From: Mycolicibacterium rhodesiae NBB3
Lineage (GTDB): Bacteria > Actinomycetota > Actinomycetes > Mycobacteriales > Mycobacteriaceae
Assembly: GCF_000230895.2 (NCBI RefSeq)
Contig: NC_016604.1
Location: 3,162,001-3,226,000, forward strand
DNA length: 64,000 nucleotides
Direction of reading: 5' to 3'
Shown: in pieces, positions 7,827 through 16,758 of the stretch
How the letters are laid out: each line of letters opens with the position of its first letter
Position numbering within the stretch: position 1 is the first letter of the stretch
Position numbers and translations under genes: made by a program
The notes under the pieces: generated by a model
Told to the model about the DNA's origin: nothing
What the model saw: only the letters and a program-made list of their open reading frames with translations
The model's database searches: none

Positions 7827-8852
7827 ATGGAAGCGATCGTTCTTAACGGCAACAACGACGTCGGTCTGACATCGGTGCCAGACCCGGCGCCGCAGGCCGG
7901 TGAGGTCATCATCGAGGTGGCGGCGACCGGACTATGTGGAACTGACCTCCACGAGTTTGTCGCGGGACCTACCTTCTCGCGGCCGCCAGTGGTGCTCGGC
8001 CACGAAATCTCGGGCCGGATCGTTGAGGTTGGAGCGGGCATCGACCAATCCCGCATTGGCGAGGGCGCCGTGGTGATTCCGATGGACTTCTGCGGGAGCT
8101 GCCACTATTGCCACCGGGCGCTCTATCACTTGTGCCAGCGCCCAGGGTGGATCGGCTTCACCCGAAACGGGGGCTTGGCGAACTACGTCGCAGTGCCATC
8201 TCGGCTCGCGGTCCGAGTGCCGGACGTGGTGGACCTCGAGGTGGCGGCGCTGACCGAGCCGACGGCGGTGGCGTTCCACGCGGTGCGGCGAGCGAAACTG
8301 CTCCTCGGCGAAACGGTGATGGTCCTCGGCGCCGGGGCACTCGGGCTCACCGTGATCCAGTGCGCACGCGCAGCCGGAGCTGCGCGAATCTACGTCACAG
8401 AGCCAAGCGGCGTACGCGGCAGCCTGGCGCGCGACCTCGGTGCGACGTTGGTGCTCGATCCGAATGACCCCGGGACCACCGCGCGAATTTTGGAGGAGAC
8501 ACGGGGCGTAGGGGTGGACGCCGTCTTCCATGTGGCAGGCAGCGTGGAGGCGTTCACACAAGGCCTGGACTGCCTTCGCAAACAAGGCCGCTTCATGGAG
8601 ATGTCGTCATGGGCCGGTGCGGCCTCGCTGGATGTCAACCGCCATCTGCTCAAGGAGATAGAGCTCCGGATGGTTTTCGGTTACGACATGTTCGACGATT
8701 TCCCGGCTGTTCTCGCCCTGATCGCTGACGGAAAACTCGCGCTAACGCCGCAGATCACCGCTCGAATCCCGCTGGACCGCGCTGTCAAGGAGGGATTGGG
8801 CGGGCTATTAGAGGGCCGGGAGGGTTTGGTCAAGGTGCTGGTGAAGCCGTGA
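7827..8852 (+). CDS. Zinc-dependent medium-chain alcohol dehydrogenase
   Basis: A 341-aa MDR-family NAD(P)-dependent alcohol dehydrogenase. Catalytic zinc ligands are C37 (GLCGTDLHE) and H59-E60 (VVLGHEISG). The structural zinc loop has C89, C92, C95 and C103. The nucleotide-binding motif is VLGAGALGLTVIQ. It resembles threonine/butanediol dehydrogenases (GTDLHE) and is clearly paralogous to the gene at 30564, with zinc ligands at the same residue numbers. Its stop overlaps the GTG of the next gene (GTGA). In this setting it may oxidise an alcohol or diol from aromatic side-chain or ring degradation; the true substrate is unknown. Confidence 0.92.
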   Translation: MEAIVLNGNNDVGLTSVPDPAPQAGEVIIEVAATGLCGTDLHEFVAGPTFSRPPVVLGHEISGRIVEVGAGIDQSRIGEGAVVIPMDFCGSCHYCHRALYHLCQRPGWIGFTRNGGLANYVAVPSRLAVRVPDVVDLEVAALTEPTAVAFHAVRRAKLLLGETVMVLGAGALGLTVIQCARAAGAARIYVTEPSGVRGSLARDLGATLVLDPNDPGTTARILEETRGVGVDAVFHVAGSVEAFTQGLDCLRKQGRFMEMSSWAGAASLDVNRHLLKEIELRMVFGYDMFDDFPAVLALIADGKLALTPQITARIPLDRAVKEGLGGLLEGREGLVKVLVKP

Positions 8853-9952
8853 GTGAGGGAGGCTTGATGGTCGTCGCCGCGACAAGCCGCGGTGTGTTCA
8901 CCGTGTCCGGCGACGGCAAGGCCCGGGCCTGGCCCGAATTGCCGGGGCAGGTCATGGCAATGGCTGTCCAGGACGAGCGCGTCGCCGTCGCCGTCCATAA
9001 GCACGGCGTGTTTCTGGCCACCGCTGGCGCAGACCACTGGACTGACCTCGGCGATGGCCTCGCCCACCGCGACGTGCGCGCGCTGGCGTTCGACCCGCAC
9101 ACACCCAACGCGCTCTACGCCGGAACAGAACCAGCGCACTTGCTGAGGTGGGAGGACGGGACCTGGGCCGAGTGTGGAAACCTACTCGAAATACCCGAAG
9201 CGAAAAGGTGGAGCTTCCCCATCCGCCCGGGAATCGCGCACGTCCGCACTATCGCCGTCCACCCCCTCGAAGCTGACGTCGTCTACGCCGGCATTGAAGT
9301 TGGATCCCTTCTGGTCACCCGGGACCGCGGACAGACGTGGGAGGAGGTCGACGGCCTCGGTCACGACATCCACCGCGTGGTCTTGCACCCCGAAGCTCCC
9401 GACCGGCTCATCGTCACCACAGGCCAGGACACCAAGCCTTACCGCGGCGGCAAGGGCATTTACCGCAGCACCGACCGCGGTAAGAGCTGGGTGCAATCGA
9501 ACGACGGCCTTGGCGAGCGCAACTACACCGAAGACGCGATCGTGGTGCATCCCGCCAACCCCGACGTGATGTTCCTTGCCGCGGCCGATGGCATCCCACC
9601 GAAGTGGGCCGCAGTGCGCCGGCTGGTGATGGGCGTGCTCAACGGCAATGTCTATTTCCTGTCGCCGTCCAAACTACGCCGACGCCGCGGCGCTGACGTG
9701 GGGTTTTTCCGCAGCAACGACGGTGGCGCCTCCTGGGTACGGCTGGATAACAACGGCGACCGCGGCCTGTTCGACATGGTCTGGGCGCTGGAAGGGGTGC
9801 TCACTGAACACAGTGGGTTTCGGCTGTACTACGGCACCACGGCGGGTGAACTCAGCGTGTCGGAAGACGAGGGCCACACCTGGACGCGCCTCGCCGACGG
9901 CCTGGGCGCGATCACCCACATCGGGACTCTGGAGAAAGGAACAGTGCAGTGA
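8849..9952 (+). CDS. Asp-box (BNR) beta-propeller protein
   Basis: A 367-aa protein with at least four Asp-box motifs (SxDxGxTW type): TRDRGQTW near 157-164, STDRGKSW near 207-214, SNDGGASW near 289-296 and SEDEGHTW near 338-345. It is predicted to fold as a sialidase/sortilin-like beta-propeller. No signal peptide or membrane segment is visible, so it is probably cytoplasmic. The GTG start overlaps the alcohol dehydrogenase stop, and its own stop overlaps the start of the RO alpha gene at 9949 (GTGA again), so it is tightly built into the catabolic operon. Function is unknown. It could be a scaffold, a substrate-binding protein or an uncharacterised lactonase-like enzyme. Sialidase activity is unlikely, because the catalytic arginine/tyrosine set is not evident. 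Confidence 0.85.
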   Translation: MSEGGLMVVAATSRGVFTVSGDGKARAWPELPGQVMAMAVQDERVAVAVHKHGVFLATAGADHWTDLGDGLAHRDVRALAFDPHTPNALYAGTEPAHLLRWEDGTWAECGNLLEIPEAKRWSFPIRPGIAHVRTIAVHPLEADVVYAGIEVGSLLVTRDRGQTWEEVDGLGHDIHRVVLHPEAPDRLIVTTGQDTKPYRGGKGIYRSTDRGKSWVQSNDGLGERNYTEDAIVVHPANPDVMFLAAADGIPPKWAAVRRLVMGVLNGNVYFLSPSKLRRRRGADVGFFRSNDGGASWVRLDNNGDRGLFDMVWALEGVLTEHSGFRLYYGTTAGELSVSEDEGHTWTRLADGLGAITHIGTLEKGTVQ

Positions 9953-11130
9953 ACATTGGACCGACGCTGGAGTTCGACCATGTGCAGACTGCGATTCGGA
10001 AACGTTTCACGTCGGCCGCGGACATCCCCAAGGAGGTGTTCAGCGACCCCGACATTTACCGGGAAGAGCTCGCCCGGATCTTCTATGGCCCCTACTGGCA
10101 TCCGATCGCACACCGGGCCGAGCTGGCCGAAACCAATGCCTTCCGGACGAGATGGCTGGCCGACGTGCCACTGCTGATGGTGCGGGACGGTGATGACCGC
10201 ATCCGCGTCTTCGTCAACTCCTGCGCCCACCGGGGAACGATGCTGGAACAGCGCCGCTGCGGGGTGGCGGAGCGATTCGAGTGCCCGTATCACCGGTGGC
10301 TGTTCAACAACGACGGTCGGTTCGCCGGCGCGCCCCGCCGCATGCAGTTTCGCCCCGACTTTCGCGAGGAAGACTACGGCCTGCGGGAGCTGCACGTAGT
10401 CGAGTCATGGGGATTGATCTTCGTCAGCATGGATGATGAGCCGCCGCCGCTCGACGACTTCCTTGGCGATAGTGCTGGTCCGCTGCGCGACTGCATGCTC
10501 GATGACGGGGATTTGACGTTGCTGGGCTACCAGACGGTGGTGTTTCAAAGTAACTGGAAAACCTACATTGACAACGATCCCTACCATGCCCCGCTGCTGC
10601 ACAGCGCGTTCAAACTGCTCAACTGGCAAGGCGGCAACGGCGACATCTTGGTCAGCGAGCCCTATGGGCACATGTCGATTTTGTACGATTCGCAACCCTA
10701 CGTGGACAACGGATTCCTGGCTGACCCGAGTGTGGTCACGCGGATGGGGGACGACAGCCGAGCCCGCGTGATTGCGTTACGGCCGGTCACCGGCATCGTG
10801 CGTCACGTCGACACGATCAACGTCCGGTACGCCCGCCCGCTCGGGATTGATCGTACCGAGGTGCGCTACACGTTCTTCGGCCACGTCAGCGACAGCGAGG
10901 ACTACGCGCGCCACCGGGTCCGCCAGTCGTCCAACCTGCTGGGCCCGAGCGGCTTCATCAGCATTGAGGACGCCGCCGTCTACAACCGCGTGCAGGCGAC
11001 CGCGCGTGATGGCGGCTACCAGCGGTTCGTCGCCGGCGTCGGCCGCCCGTTGTCGCAGTCGTCGCAGAACGACGAGGTCGCCAATACAGGGTGGTGGGCC
11101 CACTACCGGGAGGTGATGGAGTTTTGTTGA
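9949..11130 (+). CDS. Ring-hydroxylating oxygenase alpha subunit (divergent, short)
   Basis: A 393-aa Rieske oxygenase large subunit, shorter than the other five in the window. Rieske ligands are C92-x-H94 (CAHRG) and C112-x2-H115 (CPYHRW). The iron site NDPYHAPLLH gives H213 and H218, and SIEDAAVYNRV probably supplies the aspartate. CPYHRW replaces the usual CPYHGW. Start GTG 9949 overlaps the propeller stop and is preceded by GAAAGGA. It pairs with the beta gene beginning near 11124. It resembles oxygenases acting on carboxylated or substituted monoaromatics more than the PAH-type enzymes at 5555, 28572 and 49041, but the substrate is not determinable here. Confidence 0.92.
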   Translation: MNIGPTLEFDHVQTAIRKRFTSAADIPKEVFSDPDIYREELARIFYGPYWHPIAHRAELAETNAFRTRWLADVPLLMVRDGDDRIRVFVNSCAHRGTMLEQRRCGVAERFECPYHRWLFNNDGRFAGAPRRMQFRPDFREEDYGLRELHVVESWGLIFVSMDDEPPPLDDFLGDSAGPLRDCMLDDGDLTLLGYQTVVFQSNWKTYIDNDPYHAPLLHSAFKLLNWQGGNGDILVSEPYGHMSILYDSQPYVDNGFLADPSVVTRMGDDSRARVIALRPVTGIVRHVDTINVRYARPLGIDRTEVRYTFFGHVSDSEDYARHRVRQSSNLLGPSGFISIEDAAVYNRVQATARDGGYQRFVAGVGRPLSQSSQNDEVANTGWWAHYREVMEFC

Positions 11131-11621
11131 CATCGAGTATCGAAGATCGGCGAGCACGCGCCGCCTACCTGGTGGACGAACTACTCGGGGCCTACGTTCG
11201 CGCAGTCGACGAGCAGGACTTCACCGCGTGGCTTGCCCTGTTCGCGCCGGAATGTGCCTACGAGGTGCGCGCGATGGAGAACGTCCGCGAGGGGCTGCCG
11301 CTGGCATACATGATGGACGATTGCCGGCAACGGCTGGTCGACCGCGTGAAGATGATTCAGGATGTCTGGGCGGGCACCGTTGAACCCTATGACACCCGCC
11401 ACTTTCAGCAACGCACGGCGATGCGGGAACTCGGCGAAGACCGCTGGGAGGTGCGGTCCAACATCCTCGTTACCTATACCGGGGCCTCCGGCGAGCCCGG
11501 GATCTTGGTCAGCGGCCACAGCGAAGATGTCGTCGTCCTCGAGCATGAGACCGCGTTGTTCCAGCAAAGATTCGTGGTGCTCGACAACACCCCGCCGCGC
11601 TATCTGGTTTACCCCGTTTGA
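11124..11621 (+). CDS. Ring-hydroxylating oxygenase beta subunit
   Basis: NTF2-like RO small subunit of about 165 aa, partner of the alpha subunit at 9949. It contains YVRAVDEQDFTAWLALFAPECAYEV, a DTRHFQQRTAMREL segment and a shortened C-terminus. The start is unusual: TTG 11124 or TTG 11127 overlaps the alpha stop (TTGTTGA), with GGGAGG at 11108-11113 inside the alpha gene. GTG 11091 is an upstream alternative. It is more diverged than the other beta subunits here. It ends 29 bp before the SCP2-like gene. Confidence 0.85.
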   Translation: MLTSSIEDRRARAAYLVDELLGAYVRAVDEQDFTAWLALFAPECAYEVRAMENVREGLPLAYMMDDCRQRLVDRVKMIQDVWAGTVEPYDTRHFQQRTAMRELGEDRWEVRSNILVTYTGASGEPGILVSGHSEDVVVLEHETALFQQRFVVLDNTPPRYLVYPV

Positions 11622-11650
11622 CTCGTTGACCTGAAGGAGATGCCTTAATC

Positions 11651-12049
11651 ATGAGTGCTGTCGCGTTGATGTCCCCCGAGTGGGCGCATGCGTACCGCGA
11701 TCTGTGGAATGGCTCGGCTGAGATCCGGCAGGGCGCCAAAGAGTTGACCATGCTGATCGAATGGCGAGTTCAAGACGCCAACGACCAGGTCTCACAGTTG
11801 GAGATCACCCACGGTGAGGCTGTCTACGGCGGGGTGCAGATCGACGGGCGAAAGCCGGACTTCGTTCTGACTGCCACCGCGAGCGTCTGGCACCGGGTCG
11901 CCGACGGCGAGCTCGGCGTAGCGAACGCCATCGCGACGCGCAAGATCAAATTCATCGGCCCGATCAAAGTGGCGATGGCCAACATGGCGGTGCTCGGCGC
12001 CGGACTCCGCCTCGTGGGCCAGGTCGACGGACTGGTATGGGGAGATTGA
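11651..12049 (+). CDS. SCP2 sterol-carrier-like domain protein
   Basis: A small 132-aa protein matching the SCP2 lipid-binding fold. It has an amphipathic N-terminal helix, a central VYGGVQIDGRKPDFVLTATASVWHRVADGEL segment, then the hallmark GVANAIATRKIKFIGPIKVAM region typical of SCP2 domains. ATG 11651 has AAGGAGATG about ten bases upstream. It sits between an RO pair and the PcaG-like gene, directly before the mce operon. A hydrophobic-ligand carrier fits a role in handing imported aromatic or lipid-like substrates to the oxygenase, but this is inference. It is separated by only 2 bp from the next gene's ATG at 12052. Confidence 0.8.
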   Translation: MSAVALMSPEWAHAYRDLWNGSAEIRQGAKELTMLIEWRVQDANDQVSQLEITHGEAVYGGVQIDGRKPDFVLTATASVWHRVADGELGVANAIATRKIKFIGPIKVAMANMAVLGAGLRLVGQVDGLVWGD

Positions 12050-12051
12050 GG

Positions 12052-12570
12052 ATGGCAGCTGCTTCACGGTGGCAGTGCGACCGGGCGGTCGGCGCGTCCG
12101 GGGCCATTCTGTTTCACGGGGTGATCACGGGTGAAGATGGTCGACCAGTTCCTGACGCGCTGATCGAGACCTGGCATTCCGCGGGCGACGACAACAACGC
12201 GGTGACGAAAACCGGACTGCTGCGGTGCAACAGCCGGATTAATATTCGCCCGAATAGCGTCATCACCGACCAACAGGGTCGTTACAGCGTTAGAATGGTG
12301 CCGCCTCGAGCACCCGAGCACGGATCAGCGCCGTACATTGCGGTGTCAGTACATGCCCGCGGGCTTCTCGATCGGCTGATCACCCGCGCCTACCTTCCAG
12401 GGTGCCATCTCGCCAAAGACTCCCTGCTGCGCCGCCTGCCCGCCGAGCGGCGGCAAGCCCTTATCGCCACTCGCGACGACATCGGACTTCGTTTCGACAT
12501 CGCGCTGCGGCCAGCAACTTTGGTGACGGCTGAAACCTCTGATGAGCCGCGCCCGGAAGCAGCGAAATGA
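12052..12570 (+). CDS. Orphan protocatechuate 3,4-dioxygenase alpha-like protein
   Basis: A 172-aa intradiol-dioxygenase-fold protein most like the PcaG (alpha) subunit at 61057. Shared segments are GAILFHGVITGEDGRPVPDALIETW, then a later YIAVSVHARGLLDRLITRAYLPG, then RRQALIATRDDIGLRFDI. The HxH and paired-tyrosine iron ligands of the catalytic PcaH subunit are absent, and there is no PcaH-like gene beside it. ATG 12052 has GGGGAG at a good distance; ATG 12037 would overlap the SCP2 gene. It may be a non-enzymatic member of the fold or may pair with a PcaH encoded elsewhere, such as 60260. Its placement just before yrbEA is odd. Family assignment is firm, function open. Confidence 0.8.
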   Translation: MAAASRWQCDRAVGASGAILFHGVITGEDGRPVPDALIETWHSAGDDNNAVTKTGLLRCNSRINIRPNSVITDQQGRYSVRMVPPRAPEHGSAPYIAVSVHARGLLDRLITRAYLPGCHLAKDSLLRRLPAERRQALIATRDDIGLRFDIALRPATLVTAETSDEPRPEAAK

Positions 12571-12658
12571 CCGTTTCGCGGGCCCCGCTGATCGGGCGAT
12601 GCGGCCCCGCCGACTCCGGTCCCGGAGGCGCACCTCAGCAAGGTAATGGGGGCTTCGA

Positions 12659-13468
12659 GTGAAACGCCTTTCGGTCCGTAACGCGGTCGAAGCCTTCCCG
12701 ACAGCGGCTGACGTCAAAGCGCTGAAACCACTCAGCATAATTGGCGGGCTCTACGCGATGACGCTGGACATGTTCGTCGCGATGGTCAAGCCACCGTTCC
12801 AATGGCGCGAGTTCCTCTTCCAGACATGGTTCGTGGCGCGGGTTTCTCTGGTTCCCGCGCTGACGTTGTCGATTCCCCTTGTTGTCCTAACGTCATTCAC
12901 CTTCAACACGTTGCTCAGCGAATTCGGCGCCGCCGACTTCTCAGGAACCGGCGCAGCCTTGGGCGCGGTCAACCAGATCGGCCCCTTCGTCACCGTTCTC
13001 GTCGTCGCGGGTGCGGGCGCTTCGGCGATGTGCGCCGATCTCGGGTCGCGCACCATCCGCGAGGAAGTCGATGCGATGCGGGTCCTGGGGCTTGACCCGA
13101 TCCATTCCCTTGTCGTCCCCAGGGTGCTGGCGACGACGACGGTCGCGGTGCTCCTGTCATCTGTCGTGACCGTGACTGGTCTCCTGGGCGCTTTCTTGTT
13201 CTCGGTGTACTTCCAGCACGTGACTCCCGGGTCATTCGTTGCCAGTATGACGCTGATCACGGGTCTCAGCGATGTCCTCGTGTCTCTGGTCAAGGCCACG
13301 CTGTTCGGTTTCGTGGCGGGTCTGATTGCCTGCTACCAAGGCTTGCGGGTGCAAAAAGGCGCGGCCGGTGTGGGTAACGCGGTCAACGAAACCGTTGTCA
13401 TTGCGTTCTTGTTGCTGTTCGTCGTGAATGCCATCGTCACTGCGGTCGGGTTCCAGGTCACGAAATGA
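12659..13468 (+). CDS. yrbEA: YrbE family permease A of Mce transporter
   Basis: A 269-aa MlaE/YrbE permease, the first membrane subunit of a Mce ABC-type import system for lipids, sterols or other hydrophobic compounds. Family landmarks are REFLFQTWFVARVSLVPALT, a central GAGASAMCADLGSRTIREEVDAMRVLGLDPI loop (the EExDAM coupling segment) and GVGNAVNETVV near the C-terminus. About five to six hydrophobic segments are visible. Start GTG 12659 has a G-rich element at 12648-12652. The stop overlaps yrbEB (ATGA). The ATPase partner (MceG/Mkl) is not in the window, as is usual for mycobacteria. Sequence feel is closest to Mce4-type YrbE, but subtype needs a tree. Confidence 0.93.
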   Translation: MKRLSVRNAVEAFPTAADVKALKPLSIIGGLYAMTLDMFVAMVKPPFQWREFLFQTWFVARVSLVPALTLSIPLVVLTSFTFNTLLSEFGAADFSGTGAALGAVNQIGPFVTVLVVAGAGASAMCADLGSRTIREEVDAMRVLGLDPIHSLVVPRVLATTTVAVLLSSVVTVTGLLGAFLFSVYFQHVTPGSFVASMTLITGLSDVLVSLVKATLFGFVAGLIACYQGLRVQKGAAGVGNAVNETVVIAFLLLFVVNAIVTAVGFQVTK

Positions 13469-14322
13469 GCGCCGGCGTTGTCTTTCGGCAGCGGTTTCCA
13501 GGCACCGCCCGCTCTTTGAGCCAGTGGAGGGCCAAGTGGAGAGGTCTCGGCGATCAGGCTCACTTCTACGGGCAGTCGGTCGCCTCGATCGTGCAGGCGG
13601 TGGGTATTTATCGGGCTGAATTGCTGCGCCAGATCGCCGCGATCGGTCTCGGAGCGGGATCCTTAGCGGTGGTTGGTGGCACCGTGGCGGTCGTTGCCTT
13701 CTTGAACTTATCGACCAGCGGCGCCCTCGCAAGTCAGGCCTACAACCAGATGTCTCAAGTCGGCGTGGAAGCGTTGGCGGGCTTCACCTCTGCCTTCGTC
13801 AACGTTCGGCTGGTAACCCCGGCCAGCTCCGCCTTCGCGTTCGCCGCGACGATCGGTGCTGGTACCACCGCGCAGCTGGGCGCAATGAAAATCAACGAGG
13901 AGGTCGACGCGCTAGCGGTGATGGGCATCCGGCCCATCGCCTATCTGGCCTCCACCCGTTTGCTCGCCGGCATGATCGTGGTCATTCCACTGTATTGCGT
14001 GGCCTTGTTGATGTCGTTCTTCTCGGTACGGGTCATCACCACCGCTTTTTACGGGCAGGGACCCGGAGTATTCGACCACTACTTCGACACCTTTCTCAGT
14101 CCGCAGGCTGTGTTCTTCTCCTTCGCCGTCACGGTCGCCGAAGTGCTGGTGATCATGTTGATCCACACGTACTACGGACTTAACGCCACCGGGGGGCCCG
14201 CGGGCGTGGGCGAGGCGGTCGGGCGCGCGACCCGGACCTCACTGATCGCGTCTCAAATGGTGATTCTGATGGTCACCCTGGCTCTCTACGGCCAGACCGG
14301 CAACTTCAACTACGCGGGGTGA
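13465..14322 (+). CDS. yrbEB: YrbE family permease B of Mce transporter
   Basis: A 285-aa second YrbE/MlaE permease. It has the conserved GAGTTAQLGAMKINEEVDALAVMGIRPI coupling loop and a GGPAGVGEAVGRATR segment near the C-terminus. Multiple hydrophobic helices span the remainder. The start ATG 13465 overlaps the yrbEA stop by four bases, and the stop overlaps GTG 14319 of mceA, so the operon is translationally coupled. Together with yrbEA it should form the inner-membrane channel through which Mce proteins pass substrate. Confidence 0.93.
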   Translation: MSAGVVFRQRFPGTARSLSQWRAKWRGLGDQAHFYGQSVASIVQAVGIYRAELLRQIAAIGLGAGSLAVVGGTVAVVAFLNLSTSGALASQAYNQMSQVGVEALAGFTSAFVNVRLVTPASSAFAFAATIGAGTTAQLGAMKINEEVDALAVMGIRPIAYLASTRLLAGMIVVIPLYCVALLMSFFSVRVITTAFYGQGPGVFDHYFDTFLSPQAVFFSFAVTVAEVLVIMLIHTYYGLNATGGPAGVGEAVGRATRTSLIASQMVILMVTLALYGQTGNFNYAG

Positions 14323-15671
14323 CGCATATGGCAGACGGTATGGGCGCTCGTCGGATCTCCCCTGAATGGTGGGCGATGTTGCTCGTCGTGGGCATCGTCG
14401 CGGCGGTGGTGCTAAGTCTGACCATGTTCAACAGGACGTTCGCCCCAAGCGTGCCGGTGACTCTGACAGCGGACCGCTCCGGTCTGGTGCTGGAGCCCAA
14501 CTCCCGCGTGAAGATGCGCGGGGTGCAGGTCGGCCGCGTCAGTTCTGTCGGCGGCGGAGACTCGACCCGCATCCAGCTGGACATTGACCCTGCCCAGATT
14601 CAATACATCCCGGCCAACGTCGAGGCGCGAATCCAATCGATATCCCTGTTCGGGGCGAAGTACGTCGACCTCGTCTACCCACCCAATCCAAGCCCACAGC
14701 GACTGTCCGCGGGAGCGGTGCTGAGATCATTGAACGTCGCCACCGAGGTCAACACCGTGTTTCAAAACGCGGTGCAGCTGATCAAGGCGATCGACCCGTT
14801 CAAGCTGAATGCCGTACTCAGCGCGCTTGCCGAGGGCGTGAGAGGACAGGGCGACAGGATCGGCGAAGCGATCACCGCGAGCAATCAGGTTCTGCTGCAG
14901 CTGAATCCGCGCACAGACACTCTGCGCGAGGACTTCCGCGCGCTCAAAGGTGTCAGCGACACCTACAGCGCCGCGGCAAAGAACATCATCGACACCCTGG
15001 CCGCCGCGACCACCACCAGCGCGACAGTCACCAGCCATGCCCAGCAACTCGATGCGCTGCTGCTCAACGTAGTGGGGCTGTCGCGCAGCGGAGTGGACCT
15101 GCTAGGGGCCAGCAAAGACAACCTGGTGACTGCGGTCAACCTGCTGGAACCCACGACGAACTTGCTTATGAAGTACAACCCCGAGCTCACCTGCTTGATC
15201 GTCGGCGCCAAGACCACTCTGGACTCCGGCTATGCCGACATGCTTGGCGGAAACGGCAAGTCTCTCATCATGGACGCTGAGCTGTTGCCGGGATATGACC
15301 CGTACCGGTATCCGAAAAACTTGCCCATCAACGCTGCTAAGGGCGGGGAAGGAGGCAAGCCCGGGTGCGGCTCGCTCCCCGACGTCGCCCAGAACTTCCC
15401 GGTGAGACAGCTGATCGCCAACACCGGCTTCGGCACCGGATTGGATTGGCGGCCCAATCCCGGCATCGGATTCCCCGGGTACGCCAACTACTTCCCGGTG
15501 ACTCGGGCGGTCCCCGAACCGCCGAGTATCCGCTACCCGGGCGGCCCGGCGCCCGGTCCCATGCCCTACCCCGGTGCGCCGCCCTACGGCGCACCCCAGT
15601 ACGGCCCCGACGGAACGCCCCTATATCCCGGGGTCCCGCCACCGCCGTCACGGGGACCCACACCACCGTGA
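14319..15671 (+). CDS. mceA: Mce family protein A (MlaD domain)
   Basis: A 450-aa Mce protein with a single N-terminal transmembrane anchor (about residues 17-36, WWAMLLVVGIVAAVVLSL) and an MlaD domain (VPVTLTADRSGLVLEPNSRVKMRGVQVG). A long helical region with NTVFQNAVQLIKAIDP follows. The last 50 residues are proline- and tyrosine-rich. The start is GTG 14319 overlapping the yrbEB stop, or ATG 14328. It is part of the periplasm-spanning Mce assembly. Which mce class it belongs to is not decided here. Confidence 0.92.
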   Translation: MTHMADGMGARRISPEWWAMLLVVGIVAAVVLSLTMFNRTFAPSVPVTLTADRSGLVLEPNSRVKMRGVQVGRVSSVGGGDSTRIQLDIDPAQIQYIPANVEARIQSISLFGAKYVDLVYPPNPSPQRLSAGAVLRSLNVATEVNTVFQNAVQLIKAIDPFKLNAVLSALAEGVRGQGDRIGEAITASNQVLLQLNPRTDTLREDFRALKGVSDTYSAAAKNIIDTLAAATTTSATVTSHAQQLDALLLNVVGLSRSGVDLLGASKDNLVTAVNLLEPTTNLLMKYNPELTCLIVGAKTTLDSGYADMLGGNGKSLIMDAELLPGYDPYRYPKNLPINAAKGGEGGKPGCGSLPDVAQNFPVRQLIANTGFGTGLDWRPNPGIGFPGYANYFPVTRAVPEPPSIRYPGGPAPGPMPYPGAPPYGAPQYGPDGTPLYPGVPPPPSRGPTPP

Positions 15672-15729
15672 CCGCCCGCCACGCAAATGGTTCGAAACAT
15701 ACCCGCAAATGTCGGAGGGGAGCTTAGCC

Positions 15730-16758
15730 GTGACCAATAGAGTGTCGGCTGTCTTGTGGCGCCTCGGCATCTTCGTGCTCGTGTGCGCTCTGGGTGCATT
15801 TGCCCTCTTTGCCGTCTTCGCACAGCTGCGCTTCGAGCGCGAACAGACCTATACCGCTGTCTTCACCACCGTCAGCGGACTGGAGAGCGAGGATTTCGTC
15901 CGCATCGCCGGTGTGGAGGTCGGCAAGGTCCAAACCATCACAGTCCGCGATGACTCGACGGTGCGGGTCGAGTTCGGGGCCGACGACTCGGTGGTACTCA
16001 CCGACGGCAGCCGCGCTGTCATCAAATACGACAACCTGATCGGAGACCGCTACCTGGCGATCGAGGAAGGCGCGGGCGGGACCAAGAAACTGCGGCCCGG
16101 CGACACAATTCCGTTGAATCGCACCGCGCCGGCACTGGATCTGGACGCCGTGATCGGTGGGTTCCGGCCGCTGTTCCGCGCCCTGGACCCCACACAGGTC
16201 AACGCTCTCACCAGCCAACTCATCGCAGCTTTTCAGGGTCAAGGCGCCACGATCGGTTCCATACTGGCTCAGACTGCAGCGCTGACGAACACTCTGGCCG
16301 ACCGAGACGAGCTGATCGGGCAAACCATCGTCAACTTGAACGCGGTGCTGGGATCGCTGGGCGAGCACAGCGAGCAATTCGGCAAGGCTGTCGACTCGCT
16401 GTCGCAGCTCGTGCACGGGCTGCAAGCCCGCAAGCAGGACATCAGCAACGGAGTGGCCTATGCCAACGAGGCTGCCCGGTCGATCGCCGACCTTCTCGCA
16501 CAAGCCCGACCACCGCTGCAGAAAACTGTGCACGAAACCGATCGCACCGCGACCGCTGTGCTCGCAGATCGTGACTACTTCGACAACCTCCTCAATACAT
16601 TGCCTGATGCCTACCGAGTACTGCTGCGGCAAGGGCTCTACGGCAACTACTTCGCCTTCTACCTGTGCGATCTGCTGCTGAAAGTGAATGGAAAGGGCGG
16701 ACAACCCGTGTACATCAAGCTAGTCGGACAAAGTAGCGGCAGGTGCACACCCCAATGA
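15730..16758 (+). CDS. mceB: Mce family protein B
   Basis: A 342-aa Mce protein. It has an N-terminal membrane segment (LWRLGIFVLVCALGAFALFAVF) followed by an MlaD domain (TVSGLESEDFVRIAGVEVGKV) and a helical tail with DRYLAIEEGAGGTKKLRPGDTIPLNRT. GTG 15730 is chosen because GGAGGGGAG lies eight bases upstream; ATG 15709 is the alternative. The frame is open back to 15574 inside mceA, but those residues are low-complexity. The 58-bp gap after mceA is the only appreciable gap between the mce genes. The stop overlaps ATG 16755 of mceC. Confidence 0.92.
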   Translation: MTNRVSAVLWRLGIFVLVCALGAFALFAVFAQLRFEREQTYTAVFTTVSGLESEDFVRIAGVEVGKVQTITVRDDSTVRVEFGADDSVVLTDGSRAVIKYDNLIGDRYLAIEEGAGGTKKLRPGDTIPLNRTAPALDLDAVIGGFRPLFRALDPTQVNALTSQLIAAFQGQGATIGSILAQTAALTNTLADRDELIGQTIVNLNAVLGSLGEHSEQFGKAVDSLSQLVHGLQARKQDISNGVAYANEAARSIADLLAQARPPLQKTVHETDRTATAVLADRDYFDNLLNTLPDAYRVLLRQGLYGNYFAFYLCDLLLKVNGKGGQPVYIKLVGQSSGRCTPQ

